From contig MU008155.1 of NCBI GenBank assembly GCA_010909165.1, positions 434,001 through 498,000 on the forward strand: a stretch of DNA of 64,000 nucleotides, written 5' to 3'. Below the pieces are notes generated by a model, which saw only the letters and a program-made list of their open reading frames with translations, ran no database searches and was not told the DNA's origin. The DNA comes from Anthoceros angustus. Its lineage: Eukaryota; Streptophyta; Anthocerotopsida; Anthocerotales; Anthocerotaceae. The translations under genes and the position numbers were made by a program. Positions 55,409 to 64,000 of this stretch are shown here, piece by piece (position 1 is the first letter of the stretch; each line of letters opens with the position of its first letter).

Positions 55409-57199
55409 ATGGTGTCTAAGCGCAAGCTGCGGGATGAAGCCTTGTCAGAGGGAAATGCTGGGTCGATAGGGAAGTCAAACAAGAAGCCAGCTTCTAGTGG
55501 TAAACGTGACGACTATAGTGAAGAGGAGGACCCAGTAAGTAGCGGCCTAGAAGGAGGGCTAGATGTTGTCCGCAAGTTGGAGTGGGTGGAAGCCGAAGAC
55601 TCTGAGGATGGTGACGACGATAACTTGCCAGATGCTGAAGTTGCTAAGGAGTCAAGGACCGGTGAGGTAGAGGAAGGAAGTGCTGAGCTTGACGAAGGAG
55701 AGTACTCTGGCTCAGAGGAAGATGAGGAGGAAGGCCTGGCCAGTGGTAGTGGTAGTGGTAGTGATAGTGAAAGGGATGATAAGGAGGATGCCGCAGGCGA
55801 GGGAAAGGCTGTGGGAGGGTTTCAAGCCGCCTACAGCCGAGCTTTCAGCAAAATTATGAAGAAGTCAGTTCCTGATTCTTCTCTTGCAAATTCGCTGGTT
55901 TGTCCTCCTTTCCTTCGTTTGATACTTCAGCATTGGTGGTCCGAGTTTTCGTCACATTTGTGGAGGCCGGTGTGGGCATTGAATTAGGTTATGTGCAGGG
56001 CCCTGTATTAGCTGAAAATAAGAAGTTGGTAGCAAAGAAGCTTGAAGAGGCCACCAAGCAAACTACGAATCCAGAGCTCAGCAAGGAAAGGAAAGAGGTG
56101 ATGGACCGTCAGCTTTTCATATTGAAGCCTTCTTGGCATCTTTGCAGCTCTTCCCACTCAATTTCTTGTGACATGTGGACGATTTGTTGCAGAAACGTGA
56201 GCTAGGGCACGTTCGTCCACTTTCCTACACAGACAAACATGAAAAGGCTCTCAGCAAGCTTGCCACCAAAGGAGGTTGGCATCTGCTCTTTCCGTCACAA
56301 TTCAGCTACTGATGTTTGATCTTTGTCGTATTTTCTGACAGTTCTTGTGTGGTTTGTATCATGTGCTGAGCGTCATCAGTTGTAATGCTTTTTAATGCGG
56401 TAAGCGGTCCTTATCTTCGGCCTCCTCCTCGTTACGATATCTTATCCCTTCCTCACTCCCTTGCTTAGGAAGTCGAGACCCTACCCCCGGTGCATGCGTT
56501 CTGTACACCACAAGCGTGCTGATGCAATCGTTTCTGTTGTGTTGCAGATCAGCTCAGCTCAAAAAATACAAACTGGTGTCCCAACTGACTCCTGGAAAGT
56601 TGCGAAAGGTGAACTTGTAGCTCGGATGCTACTGCATGCTTGAATAGAATGTTGCAATATGCTGAACTTGAGTTATACTTGCCTTTGTCTGGCCTCATAA
56701 ACGTTCAATTTCTCATGACTGCAGCGGTGACAAAGCAGAGCAAATCTGCTTTTCTGGCTGAGCTAAAGGGAGTTGCATCCGCAAATGCTGACAAATCTAG
56801 CAAGTCATGGGCTACAGAGCCACAACCGGATTCAGATTCAGATGATGTATGACACACGCCTTGTCGTTGCGCAACCTACCCTACCGGTGTCACATTGTTC
56901 GGGGAGCTGACTGGCCGCTTTGTGTTGGTTTTCCAGGCAAAGGAAGCGGCACCAGGCTGGTCCATCTTAAAAGACAACTTCCTGCGCAGCAAAGCCAAAT
57001 TGAAAGACTGGGATAAGAACGTGGTAAGCTTGTCCTTCAATCCTGCTGTCTAGGCGGGGTGGTGGTTGTGATGGTTCCTTTGCCTGCCCTGGTCTAACGC
57101 TTGAACCCATTTCTGCTTGATGGTCTGAAGGACACACTACCAGCCGAAGATCTGAGGACCTTTGACGACCACAGTGAGGGCGGTAGTGACGACGACTGA
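55409..57199 (+). CDS. RRP15-like ribosomal RNA processing protein
   Basis: RRP15 is a nucleolar factor of 60S pre-ribosome maturation. Eight exons are inferred: 55409-55897, 55999-56097, 56193-56274, 56380-56399, 56548-56608, 56725-56846, 56937-57023 and 57131-57199, about 342 residues with all phases consistent. The N-terminal third is acidic and Ser-rich with lysine clusters, usual for nucleolar proteins. The conserved RRP15 core includes FSKIMKK, GPVLAENKKL, RELGHVRP, VVMLFNA and QKIQTG. The VVMLFN residues come from a 20-nt exon (56380-56399). The C-terminus has WSILKDNFLRSKAKLKDWDK and an acidic end. Exon 2 is assumed to end at the GTGATG donor (56,097), because reading through gives a stop. 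Confidence 0.88.
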
Positions 57200-57684
57200 T
57201 TGTCGTGTTGCCATGCTTCTGTTGCTTGGCCCTTGTAAACAAGACACAGCATACGCTGAAGCTGAAATCTCATCATCATACTAAGGAGCGTCTCCTTTCT
57301 GTCGGGCTTCCTTGCCGTAGGCCCGTAAGCCGTTGTGCAGTAAAAAAGTTTAACATCGTGCGATAGCAACTTTGCAGCAGTCTACCTGTTGCTCCGGCCC
57401 TCTCGTTTCGCCTGATGAGAGCCAAGCGTGAGGTGAGGTTTCGGAGCACGCCACGTTGCGAGCTACGTGCCGGACTGGTTGGCTGGATTTGGTTTGAATC
57501 AGGCAACATCGGGGAGGGCAAGGCAAGGAAAGGCACGAGAAAGGGAATCCAAACCACACCAGAGGTGCAACTGTCGGAGCAGGTTGCAAGGTAGATACAA
57601 AGATGTGATACGAAGCTTGCCCATCGATCCAGCGACGATGCAGTGCAAGTGTGCCTGTTAGCGGTGCCGTCTGCCCACCGCAAG
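57200..57684. other. Intergenic region, RRP15 to CGLD27
   Basis: Contains the 3' untranslated region of RRP15 and the promoter and leader of the next plus-strand gene. The ATG near 57,638 opens a frame of only seven codons and could act as an upstream ORF of the CGLD27-like gene. No other feature. Confidence 0.45.
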
Positions 57685-59251
57685 ATGCTCAATTCCGTGG
57701 GGCAACCCGGGATTGCGCATCTGGTGGATGTGGGCGCGTGTTCGAAGAGTATTGGGAGGGGCTTCAGGCAGCGCTGCCGGCTGCTGTCAGTGAGGTTCGT
57801 GTTCTGGGAAGGAACTTTACCGGTGGGGAAGGAGCTGCGGTGGCGCCTGAATTCTGGGAGCAGGCAGAGCAGCAGCAGCAGGAGCAGGAGCAGCAGTGTG
57901 GTGGTGAGGGCGTTGGAGAGGGACAGGAGCGGGAGGGATGGGGAGAGCGTGGATGGCTGGGACCCGGAGTTCGAAATCGAAGTGCCCTCCGACCAGCGCC
58001 CGGTATGGTGGGTGATGATGCCCATCACCTTGGGATTGCCGTTTTGGGTGATGTGATGTGGGCACGCAGCAGAGACAGCGCGTTCTGAGATGTGAGGATG
58101 GCTGGATGCATGGATGGATGTATTGTGCAGGCGAATGAGCTGGCAGCGTTGAAGGAGTCTGTGCTCTACTCTTGGGCTCAGCTCAGCCCGTTGCATTTCG
58201 CTCTTCGTCTCGGAGGCTTGTGGGTGCTGTTCTTCCTCCTTCTCGGTAGCCCCATCTCTGCTGCCAGTTTTGAGCCTTCCCGAGTAGGCTGCCTCGCCTC
58301 ACCAGCACGTTGGTTGGATTCATTTCTTTGCTCTGGACAAGAATTGGACTGTCGTTAAAGGCAACTGAGTTGTCGGCAACTTTGCAGGAGCCCTTGAAGT
58401 TCGTGCTGGCTGCCGGAGCGGGAGCACTCTTCCCTGTCGCTCTTCTCGTTTTACGAATGTACTTGGTAGCCTCTTCGTTCAGACTTATGATGCCAAACTC
58501 ATATGATGCCAGCGTATGGTACTTCCATGTCTGTGGAACATAAGGTTCACACCTGCCTTTCCCGCACCTTGTCAGGGATGGAGCTATGTTGGCAACAGGT
58601 TGCTGTCTGCAGTGGTCCCGTACGAAGAAACAGGGTGGTACGATGGACAGCTTTGGGTGAAGCCGCCTGAGGTCGTACTCAGTCTCATGCTGTTGATGCA
58701 CAGCAGATAGCAGCAAGGTTTGATATCTTTGCAGTATTCACATCCGTTGTTTCCTCATCCCGTTCTGCTTGCTTCATCCTTGCTCTCAGGTTCTGGCAAG
58801 AGATCGGTTGCTAGGGGCCTACCAGGTCAAGCCTATCATGAACCGGTTGAAGCAAACGCTGATCGGGGCTGCTGCTCTTCTTGCCACAGCTACAGTAGCT
58901 CTTGTCGCCTTGCTCCCTCCACAAGAGGATGCTTCTGTGTTCACCCCCCGACGGGCCAACTCGGAGGCCATGGCTGCGGAGGGAAAACTCGGCTTCAGGT
59001 CTGCTTTCTTCGTCCATCCCTGCCAAGCAATCAGCCTCTCGTTTCATCAAGCTGAGCCGTTCTGATCCATGCCTGCTCCTTCGTACAGGGCGAAAGACCT
59101 TCTGAGTCTCCCAGTGGAGGTGGCCGATGACGATGAACTGGCAGCTGCGGCTGCAGCTGCTGCCAAAGGGCGGCCTGTCTACTGCACCGATCGATTCTAT
59201 AGAGCCCTTGCAGGTGGCCAGTATTGCAAGTGGGAGGATTTGATGAAGTAA
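57685..59251 (+). CDS. CGLD27-like protein (DUF1230, Ycf36 family), chloroplast
   Basis: CGLD27 is conserved in the green lineage, diatoms and cyanobacteria and has been linked to growth under low iron; it is a chloroplast membrane protein. Six exons are inferred: 57685-58002, 58131-58283, 58388-58465, 58576-58671, 58790-58998 and 59089-59251, about 338 residues. The first ~95 residues look like a transit peptide. The domain then begins EVPSDQRPANELAALKES and has helix 1 (LGGLWVLFFLLLGSPIS), helix 2 (FVLAAGAGALFPVALLV), RMYLGWSYVGNRLLSAVVPY, the signature EETGWYDGQLWVKPPEVLAR, VKPIMNRLK and a third helix. The C-terminal VYCTDRFYRALAGGQYC holds cysteines. It converges on the ChlM gene. Confidence 0.9.
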
Positions 59252-59561
59252 ATTTGTTGTTCCAACTTCTCTCTCAATTAATTCAACATTCAGCACAACC
59301 GTGCTATCTATATGGTGGAAGTGGTTCTAAACGTGAGATGTAGATAGCTGCTTCGTCTGCGGCTGCTATCCGATCCGAGGAATAGCAAATCCCTGAGCAA
59401 CACCCTGCTTGTCTGATCCGTTTTCCGAGGAAGGGCAAAGGAAGCCAGTTTTCCGTGCAAGCAGATGAATCTCCCATGCCTAGAGACGCTGCAACTTTCC
59501 ATGCAAAGAAAAGCTATTTTGCGAGATGAAGATTTCACTGGAGGTGATACAAAACTGTCAT
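59252..59561. other. Short convergent 3' region, CGLD27 / ChlM
   Basis: About 310 bp separate the two stop codons of oppositely oriented genes, so the two 3' untranslated regions probably meet or overlap here. No terminator or repeat is seen. Confidence 0.5.
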
Positions 59562-60743
59562 CTACAGGGAATTGGCAGGCACAGCTTCCAGCAGCCGCGA
59601 GAAGTAGAATTTGGTAGCGGTCATATCCCTGCGCTTGACGACCCAGCCGGCAGCCTTCAGAGCAGCCTCCACATCCTCCTCCGCATGCAGATAAGCTCTG
59701 GTGGCCTTGGAAGGGCCAGGGAAGAGCTCCCCGATCCGCTTCAGCACGGAGTAGTAGAGCGTCTTGGGAGCAAAGCTGAGCACCAGTCTCTTGTCCGCCA
59801 GGGACGCAAGGTGCGTGATCATCCCGCCGGCCTTGTCCTGCGGGTAATGGATGAGCACATCCAGGCAAGTCACAATGTCGTACTTCCCGGACAGGGATTC
59901 CAGGTCCCGGGCCTCAAACCTAGGCAGCGTGACGTTCTTCCCATCCCTAACCGCGCTCTCCACCGCGTCGGAAGCCCTGGCCCCGGCCTCGGCCACCATA
60001 GCCGACGAAATGTCGCTTGCGCTCACCACGGCCCCCTCCAGCGCCAGGGGGATGGCCAGGCTCCCGGTCCCGCACCCGGCGTCGCACACCGTGGCCCCCT
60101 GCAGCTCCCCGTCCCGGAGCAGCGCCATCACCTTCTCCACCGTCTGCGCGTGGCCCTGCCGGATGTCCAGCTGCACCGAGTTCACGTCGTCCGTTTCTCC
60201 ATAGATCCGCTTCCACCTCTCGAAGCCCTGCGTGTTGAAGTAGTTCCGCACCACGTCCTTCTCGTCTCCCCCGGCCTCGGCCGCCTGCTTCTGCCGCCGC
60301 TTCTCGGGGTCCGCGATCGAGAGCGCCGCTGCCAAAGCGGCTATGGCGCCCCGCCCGCCAGCGCGAACGTCACCCCGGATCCGCCATCTTCCAGCAATGC
60401 CGCCCTCGCGCCGTGCTGCCGCGCCCGGTAGGATTGCGGAGCGGGAGCAGCGCTTGCCGGCAGCCTCGTCCGCCACACCAGGCTCCCGTTCCTGCTCGTC
60501 CCTGCCCTCGGCTCCTCGCTCTTTGCAGCGCAACTGCACAGCAGTGATCCGCTTCCTGCTGCCGCCATCGCAGCTGCGCCTGCCACTTCCGAGCGCCTCC
60601 AAACCCACGCTAAAACCTCGCCTCGCCCTTTCTGCTGCTTCCATGGCTGCTGCTGCTGCTACTGGCTGGGTCCTTGATCCCGCATTATCCAACTCCCCTG
60701 ACGTGGCGACTCCATGTTGTAAATGTCTTCGTACGCCATTCAT
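59562..60743 (-). CDS. CHLM: Magnesium-protoporphyrin IX methyltransferase, chloroplast
   Basis: It transfers methyl from S-adenosylmethionine to the propionate of Mg-protoporphyrin IX, the step after Mg chelatase in chlorophyll synthesis, at plastid membranes. A single exon of up to 393 codons; an alternative ATG at 60,644 gives about 360. Mature-type sequence starts near VVRNYFNTQGFERWKRIYG, followed by the SAM-binding motif I CDAGCGTGSLAIPLA, SASDISSAMV, YDIVTCLDVLIHYPQDKA and LVLSFAPKTLYYSVLKRIGE. The end MTATKFYFSRLLEAV is typical. The long Arg/Ala/Gly-rich N-terminus (about 150 residues) is more than a usual transit peptide and includes a hydrophobic segment (GAIAALAAALSIAD) found at this position in plant ChlM. 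Confidence 0.93.
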   Translation of the reverse strand: MNGVRRHLQHGVATSGELDNAGSRTQPVAAAAAMEAAERARRGFSVGLEALGSGRRSCDGGSRKRITAVQLRCKERGAEGRDEQEREPGVADEAAGKRCSRSAILPGAAARREGGIAGRWRIRGDVRAGGRGAIAALAAALSIADPEKRRQKQAAEAGGDEKDVVRNYFNTQGFERWKRIYGETDDVNSVQLDIRQGHAQTVEKVMALLRDGELQGATVCDAGCGTGSLAIPLALEGAVVSASDISSAMVAEAGARASDAVESAVRDGKNVTLPRFEARDLESLSGKYDIVTCLDVLIHYPQDKAGGMITHLASLADKRLVLSFAPKTLYYSVLKRIGELFPGPSKATRAYLHAEEDVEAALKAAGWVVKRRDMTATKFYFSRLLEAVPANSL

Positions 60744-60819
60744 GGCCAGACTTTCCTCACGTTTTGTTGGCGCTGTTGGCGCTGTTTTCCTGGTTAAAAA
60801 GTGTTAGCAACCTGCATTT

Positions 60820-60960
60820 TGAGCGTCGATGCCGGGGACCGAACCCGAGGTGCCCGGGTGATAGGCGAGAAACTCGACGTGCCTATCACCCGGGCACTAC
60901 AACAACTACGCCGATGCCGGATCGAACCCAAGTTCTCCTCGACTGATAGGTGGAAACACC
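60820..60960 (-). pseudogene. tRNA-Asp-derived sequences, two degraded copies
   Basis: Read on the minus strand, CTCGGGTTCGGTCCCCGGCAT (60,832-60,852) and CTTGGGTTCGATCCGGCAT (about 60,912-60,930) match the T arm and 3' part of plant tRNA-Asp (CCCGGGTTCGATCCCCGGCA). An anticodon-arm-like CGCCTATCACCCGGG precedes the first. The 5' halves are disrupted by the inverted repeat, so neither can be a functional tRNA. Confidence 0.6.
60850..60897. repeat. Perfect inverted repeat: 17-bp arms, 14-nt loop
   Basis: Arms are 60,850-60,866 (GTGCCCGGGTGATAGGC) and 60,881-60,897 (GCCTATCACCCGGGCAC), exact reverse complements. The inner part (TGATAGGC / GCCTATCA) is the anticodon-loop region of the tRNA-Asp-like repeats to the right, so the hairpin seems to come from two such pieces in opposite orientation. 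Confidence 0.85.
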
Positions 60961-60968
60961 AACAACAG

Positions 60969-61110
60969 AAACTTTATTTATGTCACTAAGGATGGAAGGA
61001 CCATCATGGAATAGAGATAGTACAGCATAAAAAGAGGAGAAACTTTATTTATGTCACTAAGGATGGAAGGATCATCATGGAATAGAGATAGTACAGCATA
61101 AAAAGAGGAG
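60969..61110. repeat. 71-bp direct repeat (AAACTTTATTTATGTCACTA)
   Basis: AAACTTTATTTATGTCACTA starts at 60,969 and 61,040. The copies are almost identical through GGATCATCATGGAATAGAGA-type sequence. A third diverged copy lies at about 61,787-61,860, at the far end of the tRNA-like array, so the same tail flanks the array on both sides. Confidence 0.85.
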
Positions 61111-61149
61111 AAAGAATATATACCTATGTCTGAACTAAAGAGACAGATA

Positions 61150-61290
61150 CTGTGTAAGATGGAAAAAGGGAAGGAAAGCTATGAGAGGCAAAAGAGCTGT
61201 AAAGAATCCAATTGGGTGTGTAAGATGGAAAAAGGGAAGGAAAGCTATGAGAGGCAAAAGAGCTGTAAAGAATCCAATTGGGTCTGCCGA
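61150..61290. repeat. 66-bp direct repeat (GTAAGATGGAAAAAGGGAAG)
   Basis: GTAAGATGGAAAAAGGGAAG starts at 61,154 and 61,220; both run through AGGCAAAAGAGCTGTAAAG to AATCCAATTGGG. Confidence 0.85.
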
Positions 61291-61450
61291 AAATCAAGAA
61301 GCTCAAAGAGACACTTGTCACTACACTATAAGAGCCCAAGTTCCTCTGTCGAAAATCAAGAAGCTCAAAGAGACACTTGTCACTAAACTATAAGAACCCA
61401 AGTTCCTCTGCCGAAAAGCAAGAAGCTTAGAGAGATACTTGTCACTAAAC
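61290..61450. repeat. ~62-bp tandem repeat grading into tRNA-like units
   Basis: Three copies of AAAATCAAGAAGCTCAAAGA + ACTTGTCACTAAACTATAAG + AACCCAAGTTCCTC. The CACTAAACTATAAG and AACCCAAGTT parts resemble the A-box and B-box parts of the tRNA-Asp-like copies that follow, so these may be highly diverged members. Confidence 0.6.
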
Positions 61451-61786
61451 TATGAGAACCCAAGTTCCTCGAGTGATAGGTGGGAACACTTATCACTAAA
61501 CTACATCATGCCAGAATCGAACCCGAGTTGCTGAGTGATAGGTGGAAACACTTATCACTAAACTACAGCATGCCAGAATCAAACCCGAGTTACCTAGTGA
61601 TAGGTGGGAACACTTATCACTATACTACAACAACTCCGCAAATGCCGGAGATCGAACCCGAGTTGTCGAGTGATAGGTGGGAATACTTATCACTACACAA
61701 CAACAACTACGTGGATGCCAGGATCGAACCTAAGTTGCCCAAGTGATAGGCGAGAACATTTATCACTACACTCCTACAACAACAAC
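61450..61786 (-). pseudogene. Tandem array of about five tRNA-Asp(GTC)-derived pseudogenes
   Basis: Minus-strand copies lie at about 61,450-61,507, 61,508-61,569, 61,570-61,641, 61,642-61,714 and 61,715-61,786, spaced 62-73 bp. Each reads like plant tRNA-Asp: TGTAGTATAGTGATAAGTGT (A box and D arm), TTCCCACCTATCACTCG (anticodon arm) and CTCGGGTTCGATCTCCGGCAT (B box and T arm). The canonical anticodon loop CCTGTCAC is CCTATCAC here, so the anticodon GTC has become ATC. Several arm pairs are mismatched and the acceptor stem is poor. They are probably pseudogenes or tRNA-headed SINE-like repeats. Confidence 0.75.
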
Positions 61787-62135
61787 AACTTTATTTATGT
61801 TCGCTAAGGATAGAAGGACCATCATGGGATAGAAATAATATAGTATAAAAGAGGAAAAAACTGAGTATAAATTCATACGTCTAAACTAAAAAGATTATAA
61901 CTGTTTGAAATGAGATAAAGGAAAAAAAAGGGAAAAAAAATGGAGATTGAAAGCTACAAGGAGTCCAACAAAGCCTGTCGACCGTCAAAAAGCTAATAGA
62001 ACTAGAGTCCAAAAAGCCTAGGAATGTGAAAAGAGAAAAATCTGCGCAGGAAAAACTAGCGCACTCGAAAACAAGAGTGTAACGGGCCCAAAAAGAAGAT
62101 TGTAAGGAGCCCGAAAAGAAGAGTGGATCGAGCAT
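61787..62135. other. AT-rich, A-tract-rich sequence
   Basis: Includes a third copy of the AACTTTATTTATGT tail near 61,787 and several A-runs (61,855-61,945). No gene is supported. Confidence 0.5.
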
Positions 62136-62136
62136 A

Positions 62137-62265
62137 GGTATGGCATACCAAAGAGGACAGAGGGGACGGACATTTTTTTTCTTCTGCAAAACTTTTGGTG
62201 TCCGGTTTGGTAACCCGACCGAAATGGGGTAGCCCAAAGGGGACGCACCAAAGCGGCCACTTCGC
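62137..62265 (-). mobile_element. Dispersed repeat, copy 2 (inverted relative to the copy at 15.4 kb)
   Basis: On the minus strand it reads GCCGCTTTGGTGCGTCCCC, then an A-tract, TGTCCGTCCCCTCTGTCCTC, TTTGGTATGCCATA. Copy 1 at 15,385-15,575 has the same order on the plus strand. Middle parts have diverged. Class and ends are unresolved. Confidence 0.6.
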
Positions 62266-62484
62266 GGTCACCGGAAGAAAGAAAGGGAACTTTAGGGTTT
62301 TTCCCCGCACTCACTCTGTTTTTTTCTCCCGCACGCATCAAGAAATTTTTTACGCCTGCACTGCGTAGGGAGCGGACGGGTCATAGCCACCCCGCCTGCT
62401 TTAGGGTTCATATCCTAAGAGGGGGAGGGTGGTTTAGGTGGCGAGGAACATCACCTTGGCGGGGTTGCTTTCACCGACTCACGG

Positions 62485-63015
62485 GCGGGCAGGCGGGCGA
62501 GGCGGCGAGGCAGGCGGGAGGCGGCGAGCAGGCGGGCAGCGAGGCGAGGGCGGGGCAGGCGGGCAGGCGGGCAGGCGGGCAGGCGGCGGGCGGCGAGGCA
62601 GGCGGCGGTGCAGGCGGGCAGGCGGGGCAAGGCGGGCGGTGCGGCGGCGCGGGCGAGCCCGGCCACCAGGCCAGGCGGGCCGCGGCGTGCCGGGCGAGGG
62701 TTTCTGCGCGGACGCGGGCGGGCGGGCGGCTGCAGTGCCACGAGGCGGGCAGTGAGCTGCGGTCGCGGCGGCGAGGCAGGCGGGGCAAGCGAGCGAGGCG
62801 AGGGCGGGGGCAAGCGGGCTGCGGTGGCCGGGCGGGCCGCGGCGGCGGGCCTTGATGCAGGTGAGGGCAGGCGGTGAAGGAAGGAGGCGGGGCAAGCGGG
62901 CGAGGCGGCGGTGCGGGAGCAGGGGCCCAGCAGGGAGGCGGTGCGGCGGCGCGGCAGGCGGTGCGGGCAGGCGGGGCGTGGAGGCGGGCGGGCGGGGCGC
63001 GGCTGCGAGGGGGGG
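62485..63015. repeat. GC-rich (GGCGGGCA)n / GGCGAGGCA array
   Basis: Irregular tandem GGCGGGCAGGCGGGCGAGGC-type units with very high GC and G-run density on the plus strand; strong potential for G-quadruplexes. Long frames on both strands are due to composition. It differs from the 10.4-14 kb array in lacking the GGGCACC palindrome. Confidence 0.8.
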
Positions 63016-64000
63016 AGGCACCCACGGTAACAGTCCTGCCCATCCCTACACCAAGCACCAACTAACCTCGTCCGCATTTCTTCGTGCCCATGGTGATGCC
63101 GAATTGTTTGATGCTCGTTTTCTTGCAAACGGCTGACACGCAGATGGTTGCCTGGTGCCACTGTAGGTATTGTTCCAGGCTTACTGCGATTGTGGGCGGG
63201 ATGGCAGGCACCGGCCCACCCTCTCCTCCTCACATGCATGCAGCCGCGCCTGCACCATCGTGAGGCGGGCAGCAGGAGGAGGGTTCCACGATCTCCTCCG
63301 AGCTCACCCGATCCTAATATGTGGAGTGAGTTGTTTCTGGTCTTATGACCCCAAGACATCCTGCATGCGAGGGCTTGATGCTGTTGCGACATCACGGAGG
63401 ACCACAACGACCTCATCGCCACATAGAGAACTACCCCTTGGACTTGAAGTTCTTTTCGGTGAGGGCGTGGTCGCGGTATTTGGGTGGACTGGACTTCCTC
63501 TGCGAGTGCCTTCCAGTGGGCGCACTATTTCATGCATACCCATTTTGATGGGTGGCCATTGAGTCCTAACGATCAACATGAGGCCTCGCGGTCCAAGCAC
63601 CAGTCAGAGGACTTCAAGGTGGATGGCCAAGTTTCACTCCGACGGCTTGACTCACGGGCTCCACAGGTGGCCTCGGCCTCGCCCCCTCACGGATTTCATC
63701 TCAACGTCTTCTCTGAATTGGGCCTTGCCGCCAACCATGTCTTGTGGGAGGAGATGAGCGACCTCTACATCATCGAGGGGCGGTGATCATGGGGTTAGGG
63801 CTGGTCATGTGCTTTAGGCACCGTGGGCGAGGGTTTTGATAGGACTTGATGTCACGAGGCCTTTACGGTTTAGATTTGTAGGTGTCTTGGATCCACTTCC
63901 CACAGTTTGACTTGACCGAATTTTGGCGCTTTTCGTCATTCGTTTATTCTCACCACTCGGCGGATATACGTGCCTCGTTTTCAACTTGGCCTCGGTTCAT
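63016..64000. other. Right edge, no recognised gene
   Basis: Two plus-strand frames (63,170-63,562 and 63,484-63,786) are coherent-looking and could be one frame broken by a shift near 63,550, but I recognise no motif in either. The window ends without another feature. Confidence 0.35.

Noticed and set aside
60850-60897. Hairpin considered as a transcription terminator
   Set aside because: The surrounding genes are nuclear eukaryotic genes, so a bacterial-type terminator makes no sense; derivation from tRNA-like repeats explains the sequence better.
61450-61786. Functional tRNA genes
   Set aside because: Acceptor stems and some arm pairs do not match, copy lengths vary (62-73 bp), and the anticodon differs from normal tRNA-Asp, so I call them pseudogenes or SINE-like repeats.
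62438-63422. Long Pro/Ala/Arg-rich frames on the minus strand (323 and 196 codons)
   Set aside because: They arise from the GGCGGGCA repeat in alternate frames. No domain is visible and equal frames exist on the opposite strand.

Overview
The window is nuclear DNA of a green plant (streptophyte). It carries a phytosulfokine-receptor-type LRR kinase, nucleus-encoded plastid proteins (Obg GTPase, phosphoglycolate phosphatase, CGLD27, Mg-protoporphyrin IX methyltransferase, an mTERF protein), a plant DUF1664 protein and spliceosomal introns. The introns I could place are short, about 46 to 182 nt, almost all GT-AG. A compact-intron, early-diverging land plant or close algal relative (for example lycophyte, hornwort or zygnematophyte) would fit, but the lineage is inference.

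Layout. About 1-20,200 is gene-poor and built of nested repeats: a 0.43-kb GC-rich tandem repeat (1.1-2.6 kb), a 971-bp tandem duplication (3.5-5.4 kb), an AT-richer ~270-bp array (8.1-9.3 kb), a very GC-rich palindromic minisatellite (10.5-14.1 kb), and two copies of an element with a 42-bp minisatellite that encodes a two-heptad peptide (15.7-20.2 kb). Genes occupy 21.9-27.8 kb (methylesterase, mTERF, cytochrome P450), 32.7-36.2 kb (LRR receptor kinase), 40.1-44.7 kb (ribosomal protein L5, small heat-shock protein, DUF1664) and 48.5-60.7 kb (UPF0114, phosphoglycolate phosphatase, Obg GTPase, RRP15, CGLD27, ChlM). Minisatellites, an LTR fragment and an inverted-repeat element lie between them. 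From 60.8 kb rightwards are tandem tRNA-Asp-derived sequences, a dispersed element also present at 15.4 kb, and a GC-rich G-run array.

The genes show no pathway cluster, but several neighbours are close head-to-head pairs (mTERF/P450, UPF0114/PGLP, Obg/RRP15) or convergent pairs (PGLP/Obg, CGLD27/ChlM). Five of the six genes at 48.5-60.7 kb are likely plastid or organelle proteins (photorespiration, chlorophyll synthesis, organelle ribosome biogenesis); the sixth, RRP15, is nucleolar.

Most notable are two enzyme-family proteins with altered catalytic residues in otherwise intact frames (a P450 with serine at the heme-ligand cysteine position, and a methylesterase with cysteine at the nucleophile serine position), the tRNA-Asp-derived array with an adjoining perfect hairpin, and the paired heptad-repeat elements. 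All exon boundaries were placed by eye from frames, splice dinucleotides and family conservation, without transcript evidence.
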